NCBI GenBank assembly: GCA_022414725.1
Contig: CM039467.1
Coordinates: forward strand, 13,613,037 to 13,677,036
Reading direction: 5' to 3'
DNA from: Microglena sp. YARC
Taxonomy: Eukaryota > Chlorophyta > Chlorophyceae > Chlamydomonadales > Chlamydomonadaceae
Length of the DNA: 64,000 bases
The position numbers and the translations under genes were made by a program. The notes beneath the pieces are model-generated. The model was given only the letters and a program-made list of their open reading frames with translations, searched no databases and was not told where the DNA came from. Shown here one piece after another: positions 39,731-54,500 of the stretch (position 1 is its first letter; each line of letters opens with the position of its first letter).

Positions 39731-42500
39731 CCACACAAAAGAGAAGAGATTTTCTTATAAATATGTAAAAGCACATGGACCAAAACTTCACAACAAACCA
39801 CCTTGCCCGCCCTTTTTTCTGGGGGAAATTTTTTTTTTTTTTTTTTTCTTTTTAAAAAAATTTAAAACCCTTTGGGGGGGGGGTGGTTTTTTTTTTTTAA
39901 AAAGTTAATTGGGCCCCCCACCACAAAAAAAACTTAAACAACAACACCCTAGATTTCCTTGCTTTTTTTCCTTAATACTGTTGTAAGTGGGGGGAAACTA
40001 CACAACCCTTGGCTCTGCTTTCTTTATACTTTGAGTAAGTGGCACTACACAACAACCCTGCTTGCTTTTTCTGCCTTTTTCTTATACTTTGTTAAGTGGC
40101 ACTACACAACCCTGCTCTGCTTTCTTATACTTTGTAAGTGGCACTACACAACCCTTGCTGCTTTCTTATACTGCACTAGCTTTCTGGCTTATACTATGTA
40201 AAGTGGGGCAGTACTAACCCTGCTCTGCTTTCTTATTACATGTACCCTGCTCTGCTTTTCTTATACTTTTGCTAAGTGCCACTACACAACCCTGTCTGCT
40301 TTCTTATACTTTTGTTAAAGTGGCACCTACACAACAAACCTGCTAAGCTTTCTTATAGGGCTTGTTGTAAGTGGCACTCACAACAACCCCGCTCCGCTGT
40401 TTCATTATACTTTGTAAGTGGCACTACACAACCCTGCTTTCGGCTTTCTTTACTTGTAAGTGGCACTACAAACACCTGCTCTGCTCGATTCTTTATACTT
40501 TATTAAGATGCACTACGCAACCCTGCTCTGCTTTCTTAATACTATATGGTTAAGTAAGGCACTACACAACCCTGCTTATCTGCTTTCTTATACTTTGTAA
40601 GTTTTGGCACTACACAACCCCTGCTCTGGCTTGTTCTTATACTTTGTAGTGGCACTAACACAACCCTGCTCTGCTTTCTTAACTATTTTGGCACTTAGAC
40701 TCTGCTTTAGTACTTTGTAATGGCACTACAACAACCCTGCTTCTGTCCTCTTATACTGCTCGTGGCACTCACAACCTGCTCTGCTTTCTTATCCTTTGTA
40801 TAGTGTCACTACAACAATCGCCTTTAAGTAAGTGGCACTAAAACCCCCTGCTCGGTGCTTTCTAATTGTCAAGTACTGATAAAACTAAGTGGCCCAACTA
40901 CGTACAGATTCCACTACACAACCTTGCTTTCTTATACTTTGTAACACAACCATGTCTGGCACTTATACATTTGGTAAGGCACTACCAACCCTGCTCTGCT
41001 TTCTTATACTTTTGTAAGTGGCTTGACAACCCTGCTCTCGGCTTTCTAAATACTTCTGTAAGTGGCACTACAAACCCTGCTCTCTCTCTGTGGCACTTCT
41101 GCTTTCATTATACTATGAGAGTGAGCGTGCGACTGCGTCATGTGTAAGTGGCACACACACCCTGCTTTGCTTCTTAGTAGTGCGTGCACACTCACCTCTC
41201 GCCTCTGCCTTTCTTTATACTTGTTAAGTGGCACTCACAACCTGCTCTGGTACTGGCCCTACAAACCTGCTCTGATTTCATAAATACTTTTTACTTGTAA
41301 GTGGCACTACACCAAACCCTGCCTCTCCTTCTCTTATACTTTGTAAGTGGCACTACACAACCCTGCTATATCCTGTATACTATGTAAGTGAGGACACAAC
41401 CCTGCTTTCTTATACTATGTATAGTGGGCACTAACACAAACCCTGCTCTGTTTCTCTTATACTTTGTAAGTGGCCACTACACACCCTGCTCTGCTTTTTA
41501 TACTTTGTAAGTGGCACTACTAGCCCTGGCCTGCCTTCTTACTTTGTTAGTGCAAACTACTGCCATAAGTGGGCACCCCAACCCTGCTGCTTTCTTTATA
41601 CTTTTTTTTAAGTGGCACTAACACAACCCCTGGCCCCCCCTCTGCTTTCTTATACTTTGTAAAGTGGCACTACACAACCCCTGCCCTTCTTGCTCTTTTC
41701 CCCCTTTTTTTACTTTGTAAGTGGCAACTACAACCCCTGCTCTGCTTTCTTATACTTTTAAGTGGCAACTAACCACAAACCCTGCTCTGCTTTCTTTATA
41801 CCTATGTAAGTGGCACTACACAACCCTGCTCTGCTTTCTTATACTTTGTAAGTGGCACTACACAACCGCTGCTCTGCTTTCTTACTCAAAGTGGCACTAC
41901 ACAACACCCCTGCTCTGCTTTTCTTATACTTTGTAAAGTGGCACTACACAACCCTGCTCTGCTTTCTTATACTTTGTAAGTGGCACTTACACAACCCTGC
42001 TCTGCTTTTCTTATACTTTGTAAGTGGCACTACACAACCCTGCTCTGCTTTCTTATACTTTGTAAGTGGCACTACACAACCCTGCTCTGGCTTTCTTATA
42101 CTTTGTAAGTGGCACTACACAACCCTTGCTCTGCTTTCTTATACTTTGTAAGTGGCACTACACAACCCTGCTCTGCTTTCTTATACTATGTAAGTGGCAC
42201 TACACAACCCTGCTCTGCTTTCTTATACTTTGTAAGTGGCACTACAACACAACCCTGCTCTGCTTTCTTATACCTTTGTAAGTGGCACTACACAACCCCT
42301 GCTCTTGCTTTCTTATACTTTGTAAGTGGCACTACACAAACCCTGCTCTGCTTTCTTATAACTTTGTAAGTGGCACTACACAACCCTGCTCTGCTTTCTA
42401 TACTTTGTAAGTGGCACTACACAAACCCTGCTCTGCTTTCCTTTACTTGTAAGTACTTTGTATAGTGGCACTACACAACCCTGCTCTGCTTTCTTATACT
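39731..42500. repeat. Error-rich edge of the 42-bp satellite
   Basis: After a short T/A-rich low-quality stretch (39820-39960), degenerate satellite units appear with many one-base indels. They become cleaner towards 42500. The pattern fits an unpolished contig end, or alternatively true decay at an array boundary. Confidence 0.85.
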
Positions 42501-45500
42501 TGTAAGTGGGCACTACACAACCCTGCTCTGCTTTCTTATACTTTGTAAGTGGCACTACACAACCCTGCTCTGCTTTCTTATACTTTGTAAGTGGCACTAC
42601 ACAACCCTGCTCTGCTTTCTTATACTTTGTAAGTGGCACTACACAACCCTGCTCTGCTTTCTTATACTTTGTAAAGTGGCACTACACAACCCTGCTCTGC
42701 TTTCTTATACTTTGTAAGTGGCACTACACAACCCTGCTCTGCTTTCTTATACTTTGTAAGTGGCACTACACAACCCTGCTCTGCTTTCTTATACTTTGTA
42801 AGTGGCACTACACAACCCTGCTCTGCTTTCTTATACTTTGTAAGTGGCACTACACAACCCTGCTCTGCTTTCTTATACTTTGTAAGTGGCACTACACAAC
42901 CCTGCTCTGCTTTCTTATACTTTGTAAGTGGCACTACACAACCCTGCTCTGCTTTCTTATACTATGTAAGTGGCACTACACAACCCTGCTCTGCTTTCTT
43001 ATACTTTGTAAGTGGCACTACACAACCCTGCTCTGCTTTCTTATACTTTGTAAGTGGCACTACACAACCCTGCTCTGCTTTCTTATACTTTGTAAGTGGC
43101 ACTACACAACCCTGCTCTGCTTTCTTATACTATGTAAGTGGCACTACACAACCCTGCTCTGCTTTCTTATACTTTGTAAGTGGCACTACACAACCCTGCT
43201 CTGCTTTCTTATACTATGTAAGTGGCACTACACAACCCTGCTCTGCTTTCTTATACTTTGTAAGTGGCACTACACAACCCTGCTCTGCTTTCTTATACTT
43301 TGTAAGTGGCACTACACAACCCTGCTCTGCTTTCTTATACTTTGTAAGTGGCACTACACAACCCTGCTCTGCTTCTTATACTTTGTAAGTGGCACTACAC
43401 AACCCTGCTCTGCTTTCTTATACTTTGTAAGTGGCACTACACAACCCTGCTCTGCTTTCTTATACTATGTAAGTGGCCACTACACAACCCTGCTCTGCTT
43501 TCTTATACTTTGTAAGTGGGCACTACACAACCCTGCTCTGCTTTCTTATACTTTGTAAGTGGCACTACACAACCCTGCTCTGCTTTCTTATACTTTGTAA
43601 GTGGCACTACACAACCCTGCTCTGCTTTCTTATACTTTGTAAGTGGCACTACACAACCCTGCTCTGCTTTCTTATACTTTGTAAGTGGCACTACACAACC
43701 CTGCTCTGCTTTCTTATACTTTGTAAGTGGCACTACACAACCCTGCTCTGCTTTCTTATACTTTGTAAGTGGCACTACACAACCCTGCTCTGCTTTCTTA
43801 TACTTTGTAAGTGGCACTACACAACCCTGCTCTGCTTTCTTATACTTTGTAAGTGGCACTACACAACCCTGCTCTGCTTTCTTATACTATGTAAGTGGCA
43901 CTACACAACCCTGCTCTGCTTTCTTATACTTTGTAAGTGGCACTACACAACCCTGCTCTGCTTTCTTATACTTTGTAAGTGGCACTACACAACCCTGCTC
44001 TGCTTTCTTATACTTTGTAAGTGGCACTACACAACCCTGCTCTGCTTTCTTATACTATGTAAGTGGCACTACACAACCCTGCTCTGCTTTCTATACTTTG
44101 TAAGTGGCACTACACAACCCTGCTCTGCTTTCTTATACTTTGTAAGTGGCACTACACAACCCTGCTCTGCTTTCTTATACTTTGTAAGTGGCACTACACA
44201 ACCCTGCTCTGCTTTCTTATACTTTGTAAGTGGCACTACACAACCCTGCTCTGCTTTCTTATACTATTGTAAGTGGCACTACACAACCCTGCTCTGCTTT
44301 CTTATACTTTGTAAGTGGCACTACACAACCCTGCTCTGCTTTCTTATACTTTGTAAGTGGCACTACACAACCCTGCTCTGCTTTCTTATACTTTGTAAGT
44401 GGCACTACACAACCCTGCTCTGCTTTCTTATACTTTGTAAGTGGCACTACACAACCCTGCTCTGCTTTCTTATACTTTGTAAGTGGCACTACACAACCCT
44501 GCTCTGCTTTCTTATACTTTGTAAGTGGCACTACACAACCCTGCTCTGCTTTCTTATACTTTGTAAGTGGCACTACACAACCCTGCTCTGCTTTCTTATA
44601 CTATTGTAAGTGGCACTACACAACCCTGCTCTGCTTTCTTATACTTTGTAAGTGGCACTACACAACCCTGCTCTGCTTTCTTATACTTTGTAAGTGGCAC
44701 TACACAACCCTGCTCTGCTTTCTTATACTTTGTAAGTGGCACTACACAACCCTGCTCTGCTTTCTTATACTTTGTAAGTGGCACTACACAACCCTGCTCT
44801 GCTTTCTTATACTTTGTAAGTGGCACTACACAACCCTGCTCTGCTTTCTTATACTATGTAAGTGGCACTACACAACCCTGCTCTGCTTTCTTATACTTTG
44901 TAAGTGGCACTACACAACCCTGCTCTGCTTTCTTATACTTTGTAAGTGGCACTACACAACCCTGCTCTGCTTTCTTATACTTTGTAAGTGGCACTACACA
45001 ACCCTGCTCTGCTTTCTTATACTTTGTAAGTGGCACTACACAACCCTGCTCTGCTTTCTTATACTTTGTAAGTGGCACTACACAACCCTGCTCTGCTTTC
45101 TTATACTTTGTAAGTGGCACTACACAACCCTGCTCTGGCTTTCTTATACTTTGTAAGTGGCACTACACAACCTGCTCTGCTTTCTTATACTTTGTAAGTG
45201 GCACTACACAACCCTGCTCTGCTTTCTTATACTATGTAAGTGGCACTACACAACCCTGCTCTGCTTTCTTATACTTTGTAAGTGGCACTACACAACCCTG
45301 CTCTGCTTTCTTATACTTTGTAAGTGGCACTACACAACCCTGCTCTGCTTTCTTATACTTTGTAAGTGGCACTACACAACCCTGCTCTGCTTTCTTATAC
45401 TTTGTAAGTGGCACTACACAACCCTGCTCTGCTTTCTTATACTATGTAAGTGGCACTACACAACCCTGCTCTGCTTTCTTATACTTTGTAAGTGGCACTA

Positions 45501-48500
45501 CACAACCCTGCTCTGCTTTCTTATACTTTGTAAGTGGCACTACACAACCCTGCTCTGCTTTCTTATACTTTGTAAGTGGCACTACACAACCCTGCTCTGC
45601 TTTCTTATACTTTGTAAGTGGCACTACACAACCTGCTCTGCTTTCTTATACTTTGTAAGTGGCACTACACAACCCTGCTCTGCTTTCTTATACTTTGTAA
45701 AGTGGCACTACACAACCCTGCTCTGCTTTCTTATACTTTGTAAGTGGCACTACACAACCCTGCTCTGCTTTCTTATACTTTGTAAGTGGCACTACACAAC
45801 CCTGCTCTGCTTTCTTATACTTTGTAAGTGGCACTACACAACCCTGCTCTGCTTTCTTATACTTTGTAAGTGGCACTACACAACCCTGCTCTGCTTTCTT
45901 ATACTTTGTAAGTGGCACTACACAACCCTGCTCTGCTTTCTTATACTTTGTAAGTGGCACTACACAACCCTGCTCTGCTTTCTTATACTTTGTAAGTGGC
46001 ACTACACAACCCTGCTCTGCTTTCTTATACTTTGTAAGTGGCACTACACAACCCTGCTCTGCTTTCTTATACTTTGTAAGTGGCACTACACAACCCTGCT
46101 CTGCTTTCTTATACTTTGTAAGTGGCACTACACAACCCTGCTCTGCTTTCTTATACTTTGTAAGTGGCACTACACAACCCTGCTCTGCTTTCTTATACTT
46201 TGTAAGTGGCACTACACAACCCTGCTCTGCTTTCTTATACTTTGTAAGTGGCACTACACAACCCTGCTCTGCTTTCTTATACTTTGTAAGTGGCACTACA
46301 CAACCCTGCTCTGCTTTCTTATACTTGTAAGTGGCACTACACAACCCTGCTCTGCTTTCTTATACTTTGTAAGTGGCACTACACAACCCTGCTCTGCTTT
46401 CTTATACTTTGTAAGTGGCACTACACAACCCTGCTCTGCTTTCTTATACTTTGTAAGTGGCACTACACAACCCTGCTCTGCTTTCTTATACTTTGTAAGT
46501 GGCACTACACAACCCTGCTCTGCTTTCTTATACTTTGTAAGTGGCACTACACAACCCTGCTCTGCTTTCTTATACTTTGTAAGTGGCACTACACAACCCT
46601 GCTCTGCTTTCTTATACTTTGTAAGTGGCACTACACAACCCTGCTCTGCTTTCTTATACTTTGTAAGTGGCACTACACAACCCTGCTCTGCTTTCTTATA
46701 CTTTGTAAGTGGCACTACACAACCCTGCTCTGCTTTCTTATACTTTGTAAGTGGCACTACACAACCCTGCTCTGCTTTCTTATACTTTGTAAGTGGCACT
46801 ACACAACCCTGCTCTGCTTTCTTATACTTTGTAAGTGGCACTACACAACCCTGCTCTGCTTTCTTATACTTTGTAAGTGGCACTACACAACCCTGCTCTG
46901 CTTTCTTATACTTTGTAAGTGGCACTACACAACCCTGCTCTGCTTTCTTATACTTTGTAAGTGGCACTACACAACCCTGCTCTGCTTTCTTATACTTTGT
47001 AAGTGGCACTACACAACCCTGCTCTGCTTTCTTATACTTTGTAAGTGGCACTACACAACCCTGCTCTGCTTTCTTATACTATTGTAAGTGGCACTACACA
47101 ACCCTGCTCTGCTTTCTTATACTTTGTAAGTGGCACTACACAACCCTGCTCTGCTTTCTTATACTTTGTAAGTGGCACTACACAACCCTGCTCTGCTTTC
47201 TTATACTTTGTAAGTGGCACTACACAACCCTGCTCTGCTTTCTTATACTTTGTAAGTGGCACTACACAACCCTGCTCTGCTTTCTTATACTTTGTAAGTG
47301 GCACTACACAACCCTGCTCTGCTTTCTTATACTTTGTAAGTGGCACTACACAACCCTGCTCTGCTTTCTTATACTTTGTAAGTGGCACTACACAACCCTG
47401 CTCTGCTTTCTTATACTTTGTAAGTGGCACTACACAACCCTGCTCTGCTTTCTTATACTTTGTAAGTGGCACTACACAACCCTGCTCTGCTTTCTTATAC
47501 TTTGTAAGTGGCACTACACAACCCTGCTCTGCTTTCTTATACTTTGTAAGTGGCACTACACAACCCTGCTCTGCTTTCTTATACTTTGTAAGTGGCACTA
47601 CACAACCCTGCTCTGCTTTCTTATACTTTGTAAGTGGCACTACACAACCCTGCTCTGCTTTCTTATACTTTGTAAGTGGCACTACACAACCCTGCTCTGC
47701 TTTCTTATACTTTGTAAGTGGCACTACACAACCCTGCTCTGCTTTCTTATACTTTGTAAGTGGCACTACACAACCCTGCTCTGCTTTCTTATACTTTGTA
47801 AGTGGCACTACACAACCCTGCTCTGCTTTCTTATACTTTGTAAGTGGCACTACACAACCCTGCTCTGCTTTCTTATACTTTGTAAGTGGCACTACACAAC
47901 CCTGCTCTGCTTTCTTATACTTTGTAAGTGGCACTACACAACCCTGCTCTGCTTTCTTATACTTTGTAAGTGGCACTACACAACCCTGCTCTGCTTTCTT
48001 ATACTTTGTAAGTGGCACTACACAACCCTGCTCTGCTTTCTTATACTTTGTAAGTGGCACTACACAACCCTGCTCTGCTTTCTTATACTTTGTAAGTGGC
48101 ACTACACAACCCTGCTCTGCTTTCTTATACTTTGTAAGTGGCACTACACAACCCTGCTCTGCTTTCTTATACTTTGTAAGTGGCACTACACAACCCTGCT
48201 CTGCTTTCTTATACTTTGTAAGTGGCACTACACAACCCTGCTCTGCTTTCTTATACTTTGTAAGTGGCACTACACAACCCTGCTCTGCTTTCTTATACTT
48301 TGTAAGTGGCACTACACAACCCTGCTCTGCTTTCTTATACTTTGTAAGTGGCACTACACAACCCTGCTCTGCTTTCTTATACTTTGTAAGTGGCACTACA
48401 CAACCCTGCTCTGCTTTCTTATACTTTGTAAGTGGCACTACACAACCCTGCTCTGCTTTCTTATACTTTGTAAGTGGCACTACACAACCCTGCTCTGCTT

Positions 48501-51500
48501 TCTTATACTTTGTAAGTGGCACTACACAACCCTGCTCTGCTTTCTTATACTTTGTAAGTGGCACTACACAACCCTGCTCTGCTTTCTTATACTTTGTAAG
48601 TGGCACTACACAACCCTGCTCTGCTTTCTTATACTTTGTAAGTGGCACTACACAACCCTGCTCTGCTTTCTTATACTTTGTAAGTGGCACTACACAACCC
48701 TGCTCTGCTTTCTTATACTTTGTAAGTGGCACTACACAACCCTGCTCTGCTTTCTTATACTTTGTAAGTGGCACTACACAACCCTGCTCTGCTTTCTTAT
48801 ACTTTGTAAGTGGCACTACACAACCCTGCTCTGCTTTCTTATACTTTGTAAGTGGCACTACACAACCCTGCTCTGCTTTCTTATACTTTGTAAGTGGCAC
48901 TACACAACCCTGCTCTGCTTTCTTATACTTTGTAAGTGGCACTACACAACCCTGCTCTGCTTTCTTATACTTTGTAAGTGGCACTACACAACCCTGCTCT
49001 GCTTTCTTATACTTTGTAAGTGGCACTACACAACCCTGCTCTGCTTTCTTATACTTTGTAAGTGGCACTACACAACCCTGCTCTGCTTTCTTATACTTTG
49101 TAAGTGGCACTACACAACCCTGCTCTGCTTTCTTATACTTTGTAAGTGGCACTACACAACCCTGCTCTGCTTTCTTATACTTTGTAAGTGGCACTACACA
49201 ACCCTGCTCTGCTTTCTTATACTTTGTAAGTGGCACTACACAACCCTGCTCTGCTTTCTTATACTTTGTAAGTGGCACTACACAACCCTGCTCTGCTTTC
49301 TTATACTTTGTAAGTGGCACTACACAACCCTGCTCTGCTTTCTTATACTTTGTAAGTGGCACTACACAACCCTGCTCTGCTTTCTTATACTTTGTAAGTG
49401 GCACTACACAACCCTGCTCTGCTTTCTTATACTTTGTAAGTGGCACTACACAACCCTGCTCTGCTTTCTTATACTTTGTAAGTGGCACTACACAACCCTG
49501 CTCTGCTTTCTTATACTTTGTAAGTGGCACTACACAACCCTGCTCTGCTTTCTTATACTTTGTAAGTGGCACTACACAACCCTGCTCTGCTTTCTTATAC
49601 TTTGTAAGTGGCACTACACAACCCTGCTCTGCTTTCTTATACTATGTAAGTGGCACTACACAACCCTGCTCTGCTTTCTTATACTTTGTAAGTGGCACTA
49701 CACAACCCTGCTCTGCTTTCTTATACTTTGTAAGTGGCACTACACAACCCTGCTCTGCTTTCTTATACTTTGTAAGTGGCACTACACAACCCTGCTCTGC
49801 TTTCTTATACTTTGTAAGTGGCACTACACAACCCTGCTCTGCTTTCTTATACTTTGTAAGTGGCACTACACAACCCTGCTCTGCTTTCTTATACTTTGTA
49901 AGTGGCACTACACAACCCTGCTCTGCTTTCTTATACTTTGTAAGTGGCACTACACAACCCTGCTCTGCTTTCTTATACTTTGTAAGTGGCACTACACAAC
50001 CCTGCTCTGCTTTCTTATACTTTGTAAGTGGCACTACACAACCCTGCTCTGCTTTCTTATACTTTGTAAGTGGCACTACACAACCCTGCTCTGCTTTCTT
50101 ATACTTTGTAAGTGGCACTACACAACCCTGCTCTGCTTTCTTATACTTTGTAAGTGGCACTACACAACCCTGCTCTGCTTTCTTATACTTTGTAAGTGGC
50201 ACTACACAACCCTGCTCTGCTTTCTTATACTTTGTAAGTGGCACTACACAACCCTGCTCTGCTTTCTTATACTTTGTAAGTGGCACTACACAACCCTGCT
50301 CTGCTTTCTTATACTTTGTAAGTGGCACTACACAACCCTGCTCTGCTTTCTTATACTTTGTAAGTGGCACTACACAACCCTGCTCTGCTTTCTTATACTT
50401 TGTAAGTGGCACTACACAACCCTGCTCTGCTTTCTTATACTTTGTAAGTGGCACTACACAACCCTGCTCTGCTTTCTTATACTTTGTAAGTGGCACTACA
50501 CAACCCTGCTCTGCTTTCTTATACTTTGTAAGTGGCACTACACAACCCTGCTCTGCTTTCTTATACTTTGTAAGTGGCACTACACAACCCTGCTCTGCTT
50601 TCTTATACTTTGTAAGTGGCACTACACAACCCTGCTCTGCTTTCTTATACTTTGTAAGTGGCACTACACAACCCTGCTCTGCTTTCTTATACTTTGTAAG
50701 TGGCACTACACAACCCTGCTCTGCTTTCTTATACTTTGTAAGTGGCACTACACAACCCTGCTCTGCTTTCTTATACTTTGTAAGTGGCACTACACAACCC
50801 TGCTCTGCTTTCTTATACTTTGTAAGTGGCACTACACAACCCTGCTCTGCTTTCTTATACTTTGTAAGTGGCACTACACAACCCTGCTCTGCTTTCTTAT
50901 ACTTTGTAAGTGGCACTACACAACCCTGCTCTGCTTTCTTATACTTTGTAAGTGGCACTACACAACCCTGCTCTGCTTTCTTATACTTTGTAAGTGGCAC
51001 TACACAACCCTGCTCTGCTTTCTTATACTTTGTAAGTGGCACTACACAACCCTGCTCTGCTTTCTTATACTTTGTAAGTGGCACTACACAACCCTGCTCT
51101 GCTTTCTTATACTATGTAAGTGGCACTACACAACCCTGCTCTGCTTTCTTATACTTTGTAAGTGGCACTACACAACCCTGCTCTGCTTTCTTATACTTTG
51201 TAAGTGGCACTACACAACCCTGCTCTGCTTTCTTATACTTTGTAAGTGGCACTACACAACCCTGCTCTGCTTTCTTATACTTTGTAAGTGGCACTACACA
51301 ACCCTGCTCTGCTTTCTTATACTTTGTAAGTGGCACTACACAACCCTGCTCTGCTTTCTTATACTTTGTAAGTGGCACTACACAACCCTGCTCTGCTTTC
51401 TTATACTTTGTAAGTGGCACTACACAACCCTGCTCTGCTTTCTTATACTTTGTAAGTGGCACTACACAACCCTGCTCTGCTTTCTTATACTTTGTAAGTG

Positions 51501-54500
51501 GCACTACACAACCCTGCTCTGCTTTCTTATACTTTGTAAGTGGCACTACACAACCCTGCTCTGCTTTCTTATACTTTGTAAGTGGCACTACACAACCCTG
51601 CTCTGCTTTCTTATACTTTGTAAGTGGCACTACACAACCCTGCTCTGCTTTCTTATACTTTGTAAGTGGCACTACACAACCCTGCTCTGCTTTCTTATAC
51701 TTTGTAAGTGGCACTACACAACCCTGCTCTGCTTTCTTATACTTTGTAAGTGGCACTACACAACCCTGCTCTGCTTTCTTATACTTTGTAAGTGGCACTA
51801 CACAACCCTGCTCTGCTTTCTTATACTTTGTAAGTGGCACTACACAACCCTGCTCTGCTTTCTTATACTTTGTAAGTGGCACTACACAACCCTGCTCTGC
51901 TTTCTTATACTTTGTAAGTGGCACTACACAACCCTGCTCTGCTTTCTTATACTTTGTAAGTGGCACTACACAACCCTGCTCTGCTTTCTTATACTTTGTA
52001 AGTGGCACTACACAACCCTGCTCTGCTTTCTTATACTTTGTAAGTGGCACTACACAACCCTGCTCTGCTTTCTTATACTTTGTAAGTGGCACTACACAAC
52101 CCTGCTCTGCTTTCTTATACTTTGTAAGTGGCACTACACAACCCTGCTCTGCTTTCTTATACTTTGTAAGTGGCACTACACAACCCTGCTCTGCTTTCTT
52201 ATACTTTGTAAGTGGCACTACACAACCCTGCTCTGCTTTCTTATACTTTGTAAGTGGCACTACACAACCCTGCTCTGCTTTCTTATACTTTGTAAGTGGC
52301 ACTACACAACCCTGCTCTGCTTTCTTATACTTTGTAAGTGGCACTACACAACCCTGCTCTGCTTTCTTATACTTTGTAAGTGGCACTACACAACCCTGCT
52401 CTGCTTTCTTATACTTTGTAAGTGGCACTACACAACCCTGCTCTGCTTTCTTATACTTTGTAAGTGGCACTACACAACCCTGCTCTGCTTTCTTATACTT
52501 TGTAAGTGGCACTACACAACCCTGCTCTGCTTTCTTATACTTTGTAAGTGGCACTACACAACCCTGCTCTGCTTTCTTATACTTTGTAAGTGGCACTACA
52601 CAACCCTGCTCTGCTTTCTTATACTTGTAAGTGGCACTACACAACCCTGCTCTGCTTTCTTATACTTTGTAAGTGGCACTACACAACCCTGCTCTGCTTT
52701 CTTATACTTTGTAAGTGGCACTACACAACCCTGCTCTGCTTTCTTATACTTTGTAAGTGGCACTACACAACCCTGCTCTGCTTTCTTATACTTTGTAAGT
52801 GGCACTACACAACCCTGCTCTGCTTTCTTATACTTTGTAAGTGGCACTACACAACCCTGCTCTGCTTTCTTATACTTTGTAAGTGGCACTACACAACCCT
52901 GCTCTGCTTTCTTATACTTTGTAAGTGGCACTACACAACCCTGCTCTGCTTTCTTATACTTTGTAAGTGGCACTACACAACCCTGCTCTGCTTTCTTATA
53001 CTTTGTAAGTGGCACTACACAACCCTGCTCTGCTTTCTTATACTTTGTAAGTGGCACTACACAACCCTGCTCTGCTTTCTTATACTTTGTAAGTGGCACT
53101 ACACAACCCTGCTCTGCTTTCTTATACTTTGTAAGTGGCACTACACAACCCTGCTCTGCTTTCTTATACTTTGTAAGTGGCACTACACAACCCTGCTCTG
53201 CTTTCTTATACTTTGTAAGTGGCACTACACAACCCTGCTCTGCTTTCTTATACTTTGTAAGTGGCACTACACAACCCTGCTCTGCTTTCTTATACTTTGT
53301 AAGTGGCACTACACAACCCTGCTCTGCTTTCTTATACTTTGTAAGTGGCACTACACAACCCTGCTCTGCTTTCTTATACTTTGTAAGTGGCACTACACAA
53401 CCCTGCTCTGCTTTCTTATACTTTGTAAGTGGCACTACACAACCCTGCTCTGCTTTCTTATACTTTGTAAGTGGCACTACACAACCCTGCTCTGCTTTCT
53501 TATACTTTGTAAGTGGCACTACACAACCCTGCTCTGCTTTCTTATACTTTGTAAGTGGCACTACACAACCCTGCTCTGCTTTCTTATACTTTGTAAGTGG
53601 CACTACACAACCCTGCTCTGCTTTCTTATACTTTGTAAGTGGCACTACACAACCCTGCTCTGCTTTCTTATACTTTGTAAGTGGCACTACACAACCCTGC
53701 TCTGCTTTCTTATACTTTGTAAGTGGCACTACACAACCCTGCTCTGCTTTCTTATACTTTGTAAGTGGCACTACACAACCCTGCTCTGCTTTCTTATACT
53801 TTGTAAGTGGCACTACACAACCCTGCTCTGCTTTCTTATACTTTGTAAGTGGCACTACACAACCCTGCTCTGCTTTCTTATACTTTGTAAGTGGCACTAC
53901 ACAACCCTGCTCTGCTTTCTTATACTTTGTAAGTGGCACTACACAACCCTGCTCTGCTTTCTTATACTTTGTAAGTGGCACTACACAACCCTGCTCTGCT
54001 TTCTTATACTATGTAAGTGGCACTACACAACCCTGCTCTGCTTTCTTATACTTTGTAAGTGGCACTACACAACCCTGCTCTGCTTTCTTATACTTTGTAA
54101 GTGGCACTACACAACCCTGCTCTGCTTTCTTATACTTTGTAAGTGGCACTACACAACCCTGCTCTGCTTTCTTATACTTTGTAAGTGGCACTACACAACC
54201 CTGCTCTGCTTTCTTATACTTTGTAAGTGGCACTACACAACCCTGCTCTGCTTTCTTATACTTTGTAAGTGGCACTACACAACCCTGCTCTGCTTTCTTA
54301 TACTTTGTAAGTGGCACTACACAACCCTGCTCTGCTTTCTTATACTTTGTAAGTGGCACTACACAACCCTGCTCTGCTTTCTTATACTTTGTAAGTGGCA
54401 CTACACAACCCTGCTCTGCTTTCTTATACTTTGTAAGTGGCACTACACAACCCTGCTCTGCTTTCTTATACTTTGTAAGTGGCACTACACAACCCTGCTC

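Noticed and set aside
37489..39908. Frames of 360-759 codons across 38731-39730
   Set aside because: They run through a block of N; the flanks are low-complexity CA/GT text.
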